Assembly (NCBI GenBank): GCA_002307095.1 | Contig: DBTO01000005.1 | Location: forward strand, 1 to 7,087 | Direction: 5' to 3' | Length of the DNA stretch: 7,087 nt | Source of the DNA: Sulfurospirillum sp. UBA1314 | GTDB taxonomy: Bacteria > Campylobacterota > Campylobacteria > Campylobacterales > Sulfurospirillaceae | Shown: positions 1 to 6,519 of the stretch, one piece after another | Layout: each line of letters begins with the position of its first letter | How positions within the stretch are numbered: the first letter of the stretch is position 1 | Program-made: the position numbers and the translations under genes | Notes under the pieces: model-generated | The model's database searches: none | What the model was told of the DNA's origin: nothing | Seen by the model: the letters and a program-made list of their open reading frames with translations, nothing else

Positions 1-786
1 ATGAAACGTATTTTAATTACCAATGATGATGGCTTTGAAAGCGCTGGACTTCACGCACTTGCTCGCGCACTTCGTCCATTAGGTCATGTTACCATCGTAG
101 CACCCACCTCTGAGAAATCCGCTTGCGGACACTCCCTTACCCTCACGCGTCCGCTTCGCTTTGTTGCAATTGGCGATGACTTTTTTAAACTCGATGATGG
201 CACCCCCACAGACTGTATTTATCTCTCACTCAATGCCCTTTTTGAAGGCGAAAGTAAGCCAGATTTGGTCGTGAGTGGCATCAACAAAGGCTCCAATTTG
301 GGCGAAGACATCACCTACAGCGGAACAGCCAGTGCGGCAATGGAAGCAGCCTTGCATGGTGTTCCTGCCATCGCCATCTCTCAAGTTTATACGGGTGGCC
401 CTCAAAACATCGAGCTAACCCACGGCTATGATCTCGCCGAGCAAACCGTGTACGACCTTGCTAAACGCATTTTAGACGGCACCTTTCCTCTTGCAGAGCG
501 TCGCTTTTTAAATGTCAATATCCCAGCCCTCAAACCCGAAGAGTGTAAGGGCTACAAGATCACCCGTGCAGGTTACAGAATGTATGGCAATGACGCGCAT
601 CTGCACCGAAACCCACGAGGAGAAGAGTACTACTGGCTGGGTGTTCATACCCTTGAATGGAAAAAAGGCAAAATTGATGACTGTGACCTCAGCGCCATTG
701 ATGAAGGTTATGTTTCCATCACGCCTATCAAACTTGATATGACCGCGCACGACGAAATTGAAATGTTAAAAGAATGGATAAAATAA
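1..786 (+). CDS. surE: 5'/3'-nucleotidase SurE
   Basis: SurE is a cytoplasmic, divalent-metal-dependent nucleoside monophosphate phosphatase, linked to nucleotide turnover and stationary-phase survival. The protein is 261 residues, a normal family length. The N-terminal block ILITNDDG carries the metal-binding pair D9-D10. S40 lies in APTSEKSACGHS (35-44) and N95 in VSGINKGSNLGED (91-103); together these are the four metal ligands known for the family. The TYSGTASAAMEAALHG block (105-120) completes the signature. No signal peptide or membrane segment is seen. The ATG at base 1 is the expected family start, because the conserved sequence begins directly at MKRILITNDDG, but the upstream ribosome site lies outside the window. 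The TAA stop overlaps the tcdA start codon (TAATG), so the two genes are probably translationally coupled. Nothing appears truncated. Identification is firm. Confidence 0.97.
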   Translation: MKRILITNDDGFESAGLHALARALRPLGHVTIVAPTSEKSACGHSLTLTRPLRFVAIGDDFFKLDDGTPTDCIYLSLNALFEGESKPDLVVSGINKGSNLGEDITYSGTASAAMEAALHGVPAIAISQVYTGGPQNIELTHGYDLAEQTVYDLAKRILDGTFPLAERRFLNVNIPALKPEECKGYKITRAGYRMYGNDAHLHRNPRGEEYYWLGVHTLEWKKGKIDDCDLSAIDEGYVSITPIKLDMTAHDEIEMLKEWIK

Positions 787-1430
787 TGGAAGATCGATAT
801 TCGCGTGTCAGACGCGTTTTTGGTGAAGACTTCGAAAAACTCCAAAGCGCCAAAATACTTCTTTTAGGCATCGGCGGTGTGGGAAGCCCGTGTTTAGACG
901 CCTTGTACCGCACAGGGGTGAGCGACATCACCATCGTTGATTTTGACATCTACGATGTGACCAATCAAAATAGACAACTAGGCTCTGAAGCCGTGGACGA
1001 AGTCAAAGTCTTACACATGGCAAGCCTCTATAAAGGCGTAACACCGATTGTGGCAAAAGTAACGCCTGAATGGGTCGAAAACTTTGACTTTGAACCCTAC
1101 GACATCGTCATCGACGCAATCGACGATATGGAAGCCAAAATCGCCGTGGCACATAAAGCCCACACCAAACTACTCAGCTCAGCAGGTGGTGCAAAAAAAA
1201 TCGACCCTACCAAAATCCACTATGCTCCTATTTGGGACACGTATGGCGATGCTCTCGCCAAAAGTTTTCGTGAAGGACTTAAAAAAACGGGCTTTCAGGG
1301 TTCATTCTTAACGGTATTTTCCGATGAAAAGCCTATTTGTAAAGAGATGGGAAGTTTGATGTGTGTGACCGCTTCGTTTGGTTTGACGCTTGCTTCGCTG
1401 GCAATTCAGAAGATTACGGGGAAGATGTAG
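786..1430 (+). CDS. tcdA: tRNA threonylcarbamoyladenosine dehydratase (TcdA/CsdL, ThiF/E1-like)
   Basis: This is a 214-residue ThiF/MoeB/E1-like ATP-binding protein, best assigned to TcdA, which uses ATP to cyclise the t6A base at tRNA position 37 to ct6A. Visible features are the nucleotide-binding loop GIGGVG (28-33), the acidic strand VDFD (51-54), the ATP-contact motif TNQNRQ (59-64) typical of E1-like enzymes, and IDAIDD (109-114). A SAGGAKKIDPTKI segment (132-144) matches the TcdA pattern of GGA followed by IDPT. It is shorter than the E. coli enzyme (268 residues as I remember it), mainly at the C-terminus. I prefer the ATG at 786 because it forms a TAATG overlap with the surE stop and has a weak GGA at 776-778 with 7-base spacing. 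An in-frame ATG at 774 would add four residues and has no well-placed ribosome site. A different E1-like activity (MoeB or ThiF type) is possible, but no ThiS/MoaD partner gene is nearby. Confidence 0.85.
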   Translation: MEDRYSRVRRVFGEDFEKLQSAKILLLGIGGVGSPCLDALYRTGVSDITIVDFDIYDVTNQNRQLGSEAVDEVKVLHMASLYKGVTPIVAKVTPEWVENFDFEPYDIVIDAIDDMEAKIAVAHKAHTKLLSSAGGAKKIDPTKIHYAPIWDTYGDALAKSFREGLKKTGFQGSFLTVFSDEKPICKEMGSLMCVTASFGLTLASLAIQKITGKM

Positions 1431-1431
1431 G

Positions 1432-1445
1432 CTTTACATGTAAAG
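1432..1445. repeat. Iterated palindrome, copy 1 (14 bp)
   Basis: This is the perfect 14-bp palindrome CTTTACATGTAAAG, lying one base after the tcdA stop codon. It continues on the right as GATAAA, so it shares the 18-base word TTTACATGTAAAGATAAA with copy 2. It sits between convergent genes and upstream of the terminator hairpin. Its function is unknown. It belongs to the set of identical palindromes listed in this window. Confidence 0.85.
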
Positions 1446-1447
1446 AT

Positions 1448-1481
1448 AAAGAGGTTATTTTTTAATTAAAATGGCCTCTTT
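1448..1481. terminator. Convergent-gene hairpin, probable terminator
   Basis: AAAGAGG (1448-1454) pairs with CCTCTTT (1475-1481). On the plus-strand RNA the stem continues inward through two U-G pairs and five A-U pairs to about 14 bp with a 6-base loop. On the minus strand the same two positions become A-C mismatches, so the fold favours termination of surE-tcdA. A clean U-run does not follow directly; a T-rich stretch begins about 10 bases later (1491-1499). Its place between two convergent stop codons (1430 and 1491) supports a terminator, possibly working both ways. Confidence 0.6.
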
Positions 1482-1490
1482 CTTGACTTC

Positions 1491-2036
1491 TTATTTTTTC
1501 ATTCGATTAACTGTATCTCTAACAACTCTTGCCATGCTCAGATTGAGATTTAGTTCCAAACACAATTTAAAATATTCTTCGGATACTATTTTGGGATTTA
1601 AATAATACTTTTTTACTTGATTTCGAGCTAAAATACATAAACTTTCTTGATCACTAGATGTGATTGGTTTGTTTTTAGTAACTAACGAATCAAACTCTTG
1701 AATTACTTCTGATGACAATGCTGGGCCAAGAATAAAGTATTGTAAATATTTATGAAAATGTGGGTGCTTAAGAATTTCCTCACCTTTAGTACCATTTAAT
1801 TCAAATACTTCTTTACGAGACTTTCCTCTTCCTTTTATGTTATATTCTGGCTCTGTAAAATATTTCTTTCGAACCAAAGGTATCGCTTTTCGAATTAATA
1901 AACTTTTTGATAACTCATAGGCAGGTTTTATTGAATCTCTTATTGCATCAAGACTTGGTTGATATAAATCTGATTCAAATGATATTTTATTCCAAAGGAC
2001 TTGTTCTTCTTCAGTTAGTTTTATTTTTTCTGTCAT
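1491..2036 (-). CDS. Hypothetical protein, A+T-rich, probably acquired
   Basis: I do not recognise this 181-residue protein. It is charged, lysine-rich and probably mostly helical, with no signal peptide, membrane segment or classical enzyme motif. The most distinctive part is residues 59-89, which contains YFTEPEYNIKGRGKSRKEVF (59-78) and then NGTKGEEIL; it has the look of a conserved core. HPHFHKYLQYF (91-101) follows, and the C-terminal third is helical and ends in basic residues. The ATG at 2036 is well supported by an AGGAG ribosome site at 2043-2047 with 6-base spacing, which suggests an expressed gene. By hand count its G+C is about 29 %, against roughly 40-47 % in surE and carB, indicating recent acquisition. 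It stands alone: 94 bases separate it from the broken gene upstream, and it converges with tcdA. Identical 18-base words flank it (1433-1450 and 2095-2112). Confidence 0.8.
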   Translation of the reverse strand: MTEKIKLTEEEQVLWNKISFESDLYQPSLDAIRDSIKPAYELSKSLLIRKAIPLVRKKYFTEPEYNIKGRGKSRKEVFELNGTKGEEILKHPHFHKYLQYFILGPALSSEVIQEFDSLVTKNKPITSSDQESLCILARNQVKKYYLNPKIVSEEYFKLCLELNLNLSMARVVRDTVNRMKK

Positions 2037-2042
2037 TTCTCG

Positions 2043-2047
2043 CTCCT
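2043..2047 (-). promoter_or_regulatory. Shine-Dalgarno site of the A+T-rich gene
   Basis: The minus strand reads AGGAG, then six bases, then the ATG at 2036. It is the strongest ribosome site seen in the window and fixes the start of the unknown 181-residue protein. Confidence 0.75.
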
Positions 2048-2087
2048 AGTCAAGTGATTTAGTGCGCAGGGTTTAATTTTTACCCTA

Positions 2088-2113
2088 TTTTATTTTTACA
2101 TGTAAAGATAAAA
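2088..2113. repeat. Iterated palindrome, copy 2, inside a 26-bp imperfect palindrome
   Basis: The perfect core TTTACATGTAAA is at 2095-2106. Here the symmetry extends to 2088-2113 with a single mismatched pair (2094 with 2107), giving TTTTAT on the left arm and ATAAAA on the right. The right side, TTTACATGTAAAGATAAA (2095-2112), is identical to copy 1 over 18 bases. It lies about 60 bases upstream of the start codon of the A+T-rich gene and 18 bases past the end of the broken gene, so it could act as an operator or promoter element for the former. The role is inferred only from position. Confidence 0.75.
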
Positions 2114-2130
2114 CCTTGTTTGAACTTTAA

Positions 2131-2756
2131 CTACTCTTCCATTGCTATCATCAAAAACCCCGTAAACCCCGCATTATCATTTGGACTTATTTTCTCACTG
2201 ACTTCTGCTCTCATGCTCTCTAAAACTTTTGCATACTGCACATGAAATTCATAACTCGGTCGTGGCTTATAAACTAAACCTTCTATCTCAAAAAATGCAA
2301 TGATATTTTTGGTTGTCATAGAGGTTTGATGAAAAACTCTTTATCTCTGTAAAAATAATAAGGTATCAACGTCACGATAGACCATTTTGCCAAACTATAA
2401 AACGAAAGCACCTCGACCAAAGTCTCAAATCCCTCTTTTTAGTCACCATAGAGCATTTCATACAGACCAATAGCGAACATATCTCTTCGTTCCATGCGCA
2501 TCGTCTGAACCATTTCGCGTACCTTTGGCTTTTCAAACAAGGAGATAAGCGTTGATTTTGAGACGATTTTGGTGAAGTTTTCACAGATGATGTCGGGCTG
2601 TGTGAAGTTCTCTTTGGTAAACATCTCGCGGACTTGTTCACCTATTTTGGCTGTGTTGTGTCGTTTGATGATGGGTAAAAGTGTCACATCTTCAAAACCT
2701 TGTGGGTAAAGTTCTAAAAAGTAGGCTTCTGCCTCTGCTAGTTTTTGTAGATTCAT
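2131..2756 (-). pseudogene. Broken gene for a conserved-looking protein of about 208 residues (stop plus frameshift)
   Basis: The start codon (ATG at 2756) overlaps the YrdC stop codon as TAATG, with GAGGAA upstream, so the gene was the next member of the operon. The first piece is 105 residues, beginning MNLQKLAEAEAYFLELYPQG and ending LYEMLYGD at a TAA (2439-2441). The same frame stays open for 40 more codons (KEGFETLVEVLSFYSLAKWS and on to FFIKPL) until a TGA at 2316-2318. At that point the next frame opens with MTTKNIIAFFEIEGLVYKPR and runs 62 residues to the TAG at 2131-2133. Removing the stop and restoring one base near 2319-2324 gives one protein of about 208 residues. I have an unverified recollection of intact relatives of this size in Campylobacterota; the function is unknown. 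The first piece could still be made as a truncated 105-residue protein, and sequencing error is the main alternative, though it would have to strike twice. Confidence 0.75.
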
Positions 2757-3196
2757 TATCGTAATTTCCTCATTTTTCTTTTTCCAAGCTTGTAAATGGA
2801 TGAAGGTTTATCTTCAAAGAAACCTTTACATGTAAAGAGTATTACATCGGCTTTTTCGGTGGCAAATGCTTCATCGAAGCCTTGACCACTAGGGTTAGAC
2901 GAAGTTGAGTAACTCCATTTAAATTTGCGCAAGAACTGCGAATGCTCTTCATCTTTAACCACACGAATGGCTAACGCACACGGATAAACAAAAGTTATTT
3001 TAGCGGCTCTTCTGACACGATTTTTATGCTGTTTTGGAACTCTGGTAAAGGAACGAAGGGTTTGGAGCGAATCAACACTGATGAGAAAAGGTTTACCGCT
3101 TGGGCGATTTTTGATGCGGGAGAGTGCATCCGTATTTTGGGAGAGGAACCCCGCCGTTGTCTCTGTTTGCGCTAGATAAACAAGGTCGGGGTTCAT
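2756..3196 (-). CDS. YrdC/Sua5-domain protein, probable L-threonylcarbamoyladenylate synthase, short form
   Basis: The family condenses threonine, bicarbonate and ATP to threonylcarbamoyl-AMP, the donor for t6A37 in tRNA. In this 146-residue protein TETTAGF (11-17) corresponds to the family's TETVYGL, IKNRPSGKP (28-36) to the KxRPxxKP substrate-binding motif, and STSSNPSG (97-104) to the SANxSG motif. SSIYKL (132-137) matches the C-terminal edge of the domain, and a basic tail follows. It is clearly shorter than E. coli TsaC (about 190 residues) and has no Sua5 C-terminal domain. I chose the ATG at 3196, where the homologous sequence begins, four bases after the carB stop. An upstream TTG at 3235 would add 13 residues inside carB. 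The start has no clear Shine-Dalgarno site, so translation may depend on coupling to carB. Residues 121-124 (FTCK) are encoded by a copy of the iterated palindrome. YciO-type function cannot be excluded. Confidence 0.82.
   Translation of the reverse strand: MNPDLVYLAQTETTAGFLSQNTDALSRIKNRPSGKPFLISVDSLQTLRSFTRVPKQHKNRVRRAAKITFVYPCALAIRVVKDEEHSQFLRKFKWSYSTSSNPSGQGFDEAFATEKADVILFTCKGFFEDKPSSIYKLGKRKMRKLR
2824..2837. repeat. Iterated palindrome, copy 3, inside the YrdC gene
   Basis: The perfect 14-bp palindrome CTTTACATGTAAAG is identical to copy 1 but lies inside coding sequence. On the coding (minus) strand it is read TTT ACA TGT AAA, giving F-T-C-K at residues 121-124, close to the C-terminal end of the YrdC domain. 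This reading frame differs from that of copy 4. Confidence 0.85.
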
Positions 3197-3200
3197 GGTT

Positions 3201-6200
3201 TTAGTTGAGATAGTCTTGTAAAGCACGTGGTTCAAGTGCGCTTTTGTCTTGAATGTACTCTATCGCTGTTGTTGCTGCAGATGCCGCAGAAACGGTGGTA
3301 AAGTAAGGAATTTTAAAGCGAAGCACGGCTTGACGAATTTTCTTCGCATCGTCTTTACTTGATTTATTGTCGCTGGTGTTAATCACTAAAGCAATGTCAC
3401 CATTTTTGAGTTTATCTTCGATGTTTGGTCTGCCTTCAGAGATTTTATAGACAAACTCTGCGTTCACACCAGCTTCTTGCAAGGCCTTGTGTGTACCGCC
3501 CGTTGCGACGACTTTAAAGCCAAGTGCTTCAAATTTCGTCCCAATCTCTTTCGCAAACGACTTGTCGATGTCCACTAACGAGATGAAAACCGAACCGCTT
3601 TTGGGGAGCACGTTTGCTGAAGCGATTTGGCTTTTGGCAAATGACGCTGGGAAGTTTCGGCTGATGCCCATAACCTCACCGGTTGATTTCATCTCAGGTC
3701 CTAGAATGAGGTCAGCACCTTGAAGTTTATTGAACGGGAAAACCGCTTCTTTGACTGCAACATGGTCAAATTTTTTCGGTTTTAAGATGCCATTGCCTTC
3801 GCGTACCACGTCAAATTTGTCATAGAAAGCAAGCGCTTCTCTGAGATTTCCTTGGTACATGACGCGCGTCGCGATTTTCGCCATCGGCATACCGGTTGCT
3901 TTACTGACAAATGGAACCGTACGACTCGCACGTGGATTGACTTCGATCATATAGACATCGTCTTGGTAGATGGCGTATTGGATGTTCATCAAACCAACAA
4001 CGCCAAGGTTAAGGGCGATTTGTTTGGTTTGAGACTCAATTTTTTCAAGAATGGCATCACTAAGGCTAATCGAAGGCAGAGAACATGCGCTGTCCCCACT
4101 GTGAATTCCTGCCTCTTCAATATGCTGCATAATACCACCGATGTAGACCTCTTTACCATCACAAATCGCATCAACATCGACTTCAATCGCACGATCTAAG
4201 AATTGATCGATCAATACAGGTGAATTATGGCTCACACTGACCGCTTCATTCATGTACGTGCGAAGTTCGCTCTCATTGTAAACGATACGCATCGCACGTC
4301 CACCCAAAACATAACTTGGACGAACAAGAACAGGGTAACCAATCTCTTTTGCTTTCTCAATCGCTTCTTCTTCGCTCGTTGCGGTTGCATTGTTAGGCTG
4401 TTTGATGTTGTTTTCGGTAATAAATTTGGAGAATTTCTCTCTATCTTCTGCCATATCGATCACACGTGCTGTGGTACCAATGATCTTTGCACCCATCACG
4501 GTGAGTTTTTTTGCTAACTTGAGCGGTGTTTGACCACCAAAATGAACGATGACACCATCTGGATTCTCTTTTTCAACCACACTTCTCACGTGTTCAAAAT
4601 CAATCGGTTCAAAGTAAAGAATATCGCTCGTGTCATAGTCGGTCGAAACCGTTTCAGGGTTACAGTTGTACATAATGGTTTTAACACCAAGGTCATTTAA
4701 CGCGTATGCCGCGTGAACACAACAGTAGTCAAACTCGATACCTTGACCAATACGGTTAGGTCCACCACCGATGATCATGACTTTTTTCTGTGTCTCTTTT
4801 TCGTTTACATGTAAAGGCAGTTTGGTCACATTAGTTGTGGAGTAAAGGTATGGGGTGAGGGCTTTAAACTCCGCTGCACACGTATCGACTTCATTGTACT
4901 CAAAGTCGATGTCTAGTTTGTTACGCGCAAAGTAGATGTCATTAGTCGTAAGCTCTAAATTGTCCTCTTTGTTGATGAGTTTGGCGATCATCTTGTCAGA
5001 GAAGCCCATCGTTTTGGCTTGGCGCAAGAGTTTTTCATCGTTAAGAATAAACATATCAATTTTTGTTTCAAAATCAATAATCTCTTTGATTTGATTTAAA
5101 AACCATGGATCAATTTTGCTAAGTGCAAACACATCTTCTACGCTATACCCTCTGCGGAAGGCTTCACCGACATAAAGGGCTCTATCGGCATTGGGGCGAC
5201 GAATCTCATTTTTGAGTTTATCTTCTTCCACCTTGAGGCTCTCAAATCCACTTAAATTGGTTTCAAGTGAACAGAGCGCTTTTTGGAAAGACTCTTTAAA
5301 CGTTCGACCAATCGCCATAACTTCACCCACGCTCTTCATCGAAGTGGTCAGTGTAGAATCCGCTAATGGGAATTTTTCAAAGGTAAAACGAGGAATTTTA
5401 GTGACGATGTAGTCAATAACAGGCTCAAAACTTGCCGCCGTTCCCGTGATGTCATTTTTAATCTCATCGAGTGTAAAACCAACTGCCAAAAGAGTCGCTA
5501 CTTTAGCAATTGGATAACCCGTCGCTTTAGAAGCAAGCGCAGAACTTCGACTCACGCGAGGATTCATCTCGATAACGGTCATTCGACCTGTTTCTGGGCA
5601 GATTGAAAATTGTACGTTACTACCACCGGTGTCCACACCGATTTCACGAAGAATCGCAAACGAAGCATTTCGCATACGTTGGTACTCTTTATCGGTCAGC
5701 GTTAGAGCTGGTGCAATCGTAATGGAATCTCCGGTATGCACACCCATCGGGTCAAAGTTTTCAATAGAACAGACGATGATGCAGTTATCGGCATGATCAC
5801 GAATGACTTCCATCTCATACTCTTTCCAACCAAGCAGTGACTCTTCAATCAAAATCTCATTAATTGGACTCGCATCCAATCCTGCCATCGCAAGCTCTTT
5901 AAACTCATCGATGTTATACGCAACACCACTACCGCCACCTGCAAGCGTATAGGATGCTCGAATAATGAGAGGAAAGCCGATTTTTTCTGCTGCGGCATAC
6001 GCCTCTTCTAAATTGTAAGCGTAAGCACTAATCGGTAAATCCATCCCAATTTTGATCATCGCCTCTTTAAACGCTTGTCTGTCTTCACCTTTTTTAATCG
6101 CTTCAGGATTGGCACCTAAAAAGATAATACCTTCTAGCATCCCTTGTTCGTGCATTGTCATCGCAACATTGAGTGCTGTTTGTCCACCCATGGTTGGAAG

Positions 6201-6458
6201 AATGGCATCAACACTCTCTTTTTCAATAATACGTGCAATCACTTCAGGTGTAATCGGTTCAATATACGTACGGTCTGCAAATTCAGGGTCGGTCATAATG
6301 GTCGCTGGATTGGAGTTGACAAGTACGACTCTGTATCCGAGCTCTTTTAAAGTTTTTGCTGCTTGGGTTCCTGAATAGTCAAATTCACATGCCTGTCCGA
6401 TAACAATAGGACCTGATCCGATTAATAGTATGGTTTTAATATCTTGACGTTTTGGCAT
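3201..6458 (-). CDS. carB: Carbamoyl phosphate synthase, large subunit
   Basis: CarB uses ammonia passed from CarA, bicarbonate and two ATP to make carbamoyl phosphate for pyrimidine and arginine synthesis. At 1085 residues it is full length. The N-terminal carboxyphosphate half (about 1-400) shows [20 protein letters not shown] (13-32), R127, R167, the glycine loop AGGGSG (173-178), and the metal/ATP residues Q283, E297 and N299. A helical oligomerisation region follows (about 400-545). The second ATP-grasp half starts at [18 protein letters not shown] (562-579). The C-terminal allosteric MGS-like domain (about 945-1085) keeps ATGGT (985-989), KISEGRP (1005-1011) and INTS (1026-1029), so UMP/IMP/ornithine-type control is plausible. 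The ATG at 6458 has AAGGA five bases upstream. Residues 549-552, in the linker between the halves, are encoded by an iterated palindrome. carA is not in the window. The gap to mreC is 61 bases, consistent with one operon. Confidence 0.98.
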   Translation of the reverse strand: MPKRQDIKTILLIGSGPIVIGQACEFDYSGTQAAKTLKELGYRVVLVNSNPATIMTDPEFADRTYIEPITPEVIARIIEKESVDAILPTMGGQTALNVAMTMHEQGMLEGIIFLGANPEAIKKGEDRQAFKEAMIKIGMDLPISAYAYNLEEAYAAAEKIGFPLIIRASYTLAGGGSGVAYNIDEFKELAMAGLDASPINEILIEESLLGWKEYEMEVIRDHADNCIIVCSIENFDPMGVHTGDSITIAPALTLTDKEYQRMRNASFAILREIGVDTGGSNVQFSICPETGRMTVIEMNPRVSRSSALASKATGYPIAKVATLLAVGFTLDEIKNDITGTAASFEPVIDYIVTKIPRFTFEKFPLADSTLTTSMKSVGEVMAIGRTFKESFQKALCSLETNLSGFESLKVEEDKLKNEIRRPNADRALYVGEAFRRGYSVEDVFALSKIDPWFLNQIKEIIDFETKIDMFILNDEKLLRQAKTMGFSDKMIAKLINKEDNLELTTNDIYFARNKLDIDFEYNEVDTCAAEFKALTPYLYSTTNVTKLPLHVNEKETQKKVMIIGGGPNRIGQGIEFDYCCVHAAYALNDLGVKTIMYNCNPETVSTDYDTSDILYFEPIDFEHVRSVVEKENPDGVIVHFGGQTPLKLAKKLTVMGAKIIGTTARVIDMAEDREKFSKFITENNIKQPNNATATSEEEAIEKAKEIGYPVLVRPSYVLGGRAMRIVYNESELRTYMNEAVSVSHNSPVLIDQFLDRAIEVDVDAICDGKEVYIGGIMQHIEEAGIHSGDSACSLPSISLSDAILEKIESQTKQIALNLGVVGLMNIQYAIYQDDVYMIEVNPRASRTVPFVSKATGMPMAKIATRVMYQGNLREALAFYDKFDVVREGNGILKPKKFDHVAVKEAVFPFNKLQGADLILGPEMKSTGEVMGISRNFPASFAKSQIASANVLPKSGSVFISLVDIDKSFAKEIGTKFEALGFKVVATGGTHKALQEAGVNAEFVYKISEGRPNIEDKLKNGDIALVINTSDNKSSKDDAKKIRQAVLRFKIPYFTTVSAASAATTAIEYIQDKSALEPRALQDYLN
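4804..4815. repeat. Iterated palindrome, copy 4, inside carB
   Basis: The perfect 12-bp palindrome TTTACATGTAAA is followed by G, as in the other three copies. On the coding strand it is read CCT TTA CAT GTA AAC, giving P-L-H-V-N (residues 548-552), a linker just before the second ATP-grasp half of CarB. The frame differs from that used in the YrdC gene. Confidence 0.85.
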
Positions 6459-6463
6459 CTCTT

Positions 6464-6468
6464 TCCTT
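6464..6468 (-). promoter_or_regulatory. Shine-Dalgarno site of carB
   Basis: The minus strand reads AAGGA followed by five bases and the ATG at 6458, which supports the carB start. It lies only a few bases from the degenerate palindrome at 6473-6482. Confidence 0.7.
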
Positions 6469-6472
6469 TATT

Positions 6473-6482
6473 CTACATGTAG
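6473..6482. repeat. Degenerate palindrome in the mreC-carB gap
   Basis: CTACATGTAG is a perfect 10-bp palindrome sharing the eight-base centre TACATGTA with the four full copies but with C/G at the outer positions. It lies in the 61-base gap between the mreC stop and carB, directly upstream of the carB ribosome site. It may be a diverged member of the same family or a chance match. Confidence 0.5.
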
Positions 6483-6519
6483 TGTTCAACCCAATGCCTC
6501 ATAGGCTCTGGATTCAAGA

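Noticed and set aside
774..785. Alternative ATG start for tcdA, four codons upstream
   Set aside because: It lies inside surE without a well-placed ribosome site, while the ATG at 786 overlaps the surE stop as TAATG and has GGA at a suitable distance. It cannot be fully excluded.
1471..1608. Plus-strand 45-codon open frame starting in the terminator hairpin with a hydrophobic N-terminus
   Set aside because: It lacks a ribosome site, begins in the hairpin and is antisense to the 3' end of the unknown gene; the hydrophobic look follows from the lysine-poor complement of an A+T-rich gene.
2068..2086. Inverted repeat AGGGT/ACCCT upstream of the A+T-rich gene as a terminator
   Set aside because: The stem has only five pairs with a nine-base loop. 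The T-rich stretch follows on the plus strand, where no gene needs terminating.
1432..2837. The repeated palindromes as a CRISPR array
   Set aside because: The units are 12-14 bases, separated by more than 650 bases at uneven distances, and partly lie inside genes; no spacer structure or cas gene is present.
3197..3235. TTG start extending the YrdC protein by 13 residues into carB
   Set aside because: Family similarity begins at MNPDLVYLAQTET, and an ATG is present exactly there, four bases after the carB stop.
3487..6378. Several plus-strand open frames of 68-115 codons opposite carB
   Set aside because: They are antisense to a strongly conserved gene, have no recognisable domains, and are explained by carB codon use.
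6473..6502. Nine-codon open frame MRHWVEHYM ending in the palindrome upstream of carB, as a possible leader peptide
   Set aside because: No ribosome site, no run of pyrimidine- or arginine-related control codons, and no terminator or antiterminator fold was found between it and carB. The frame is open further upstream only by overlap with mreC.
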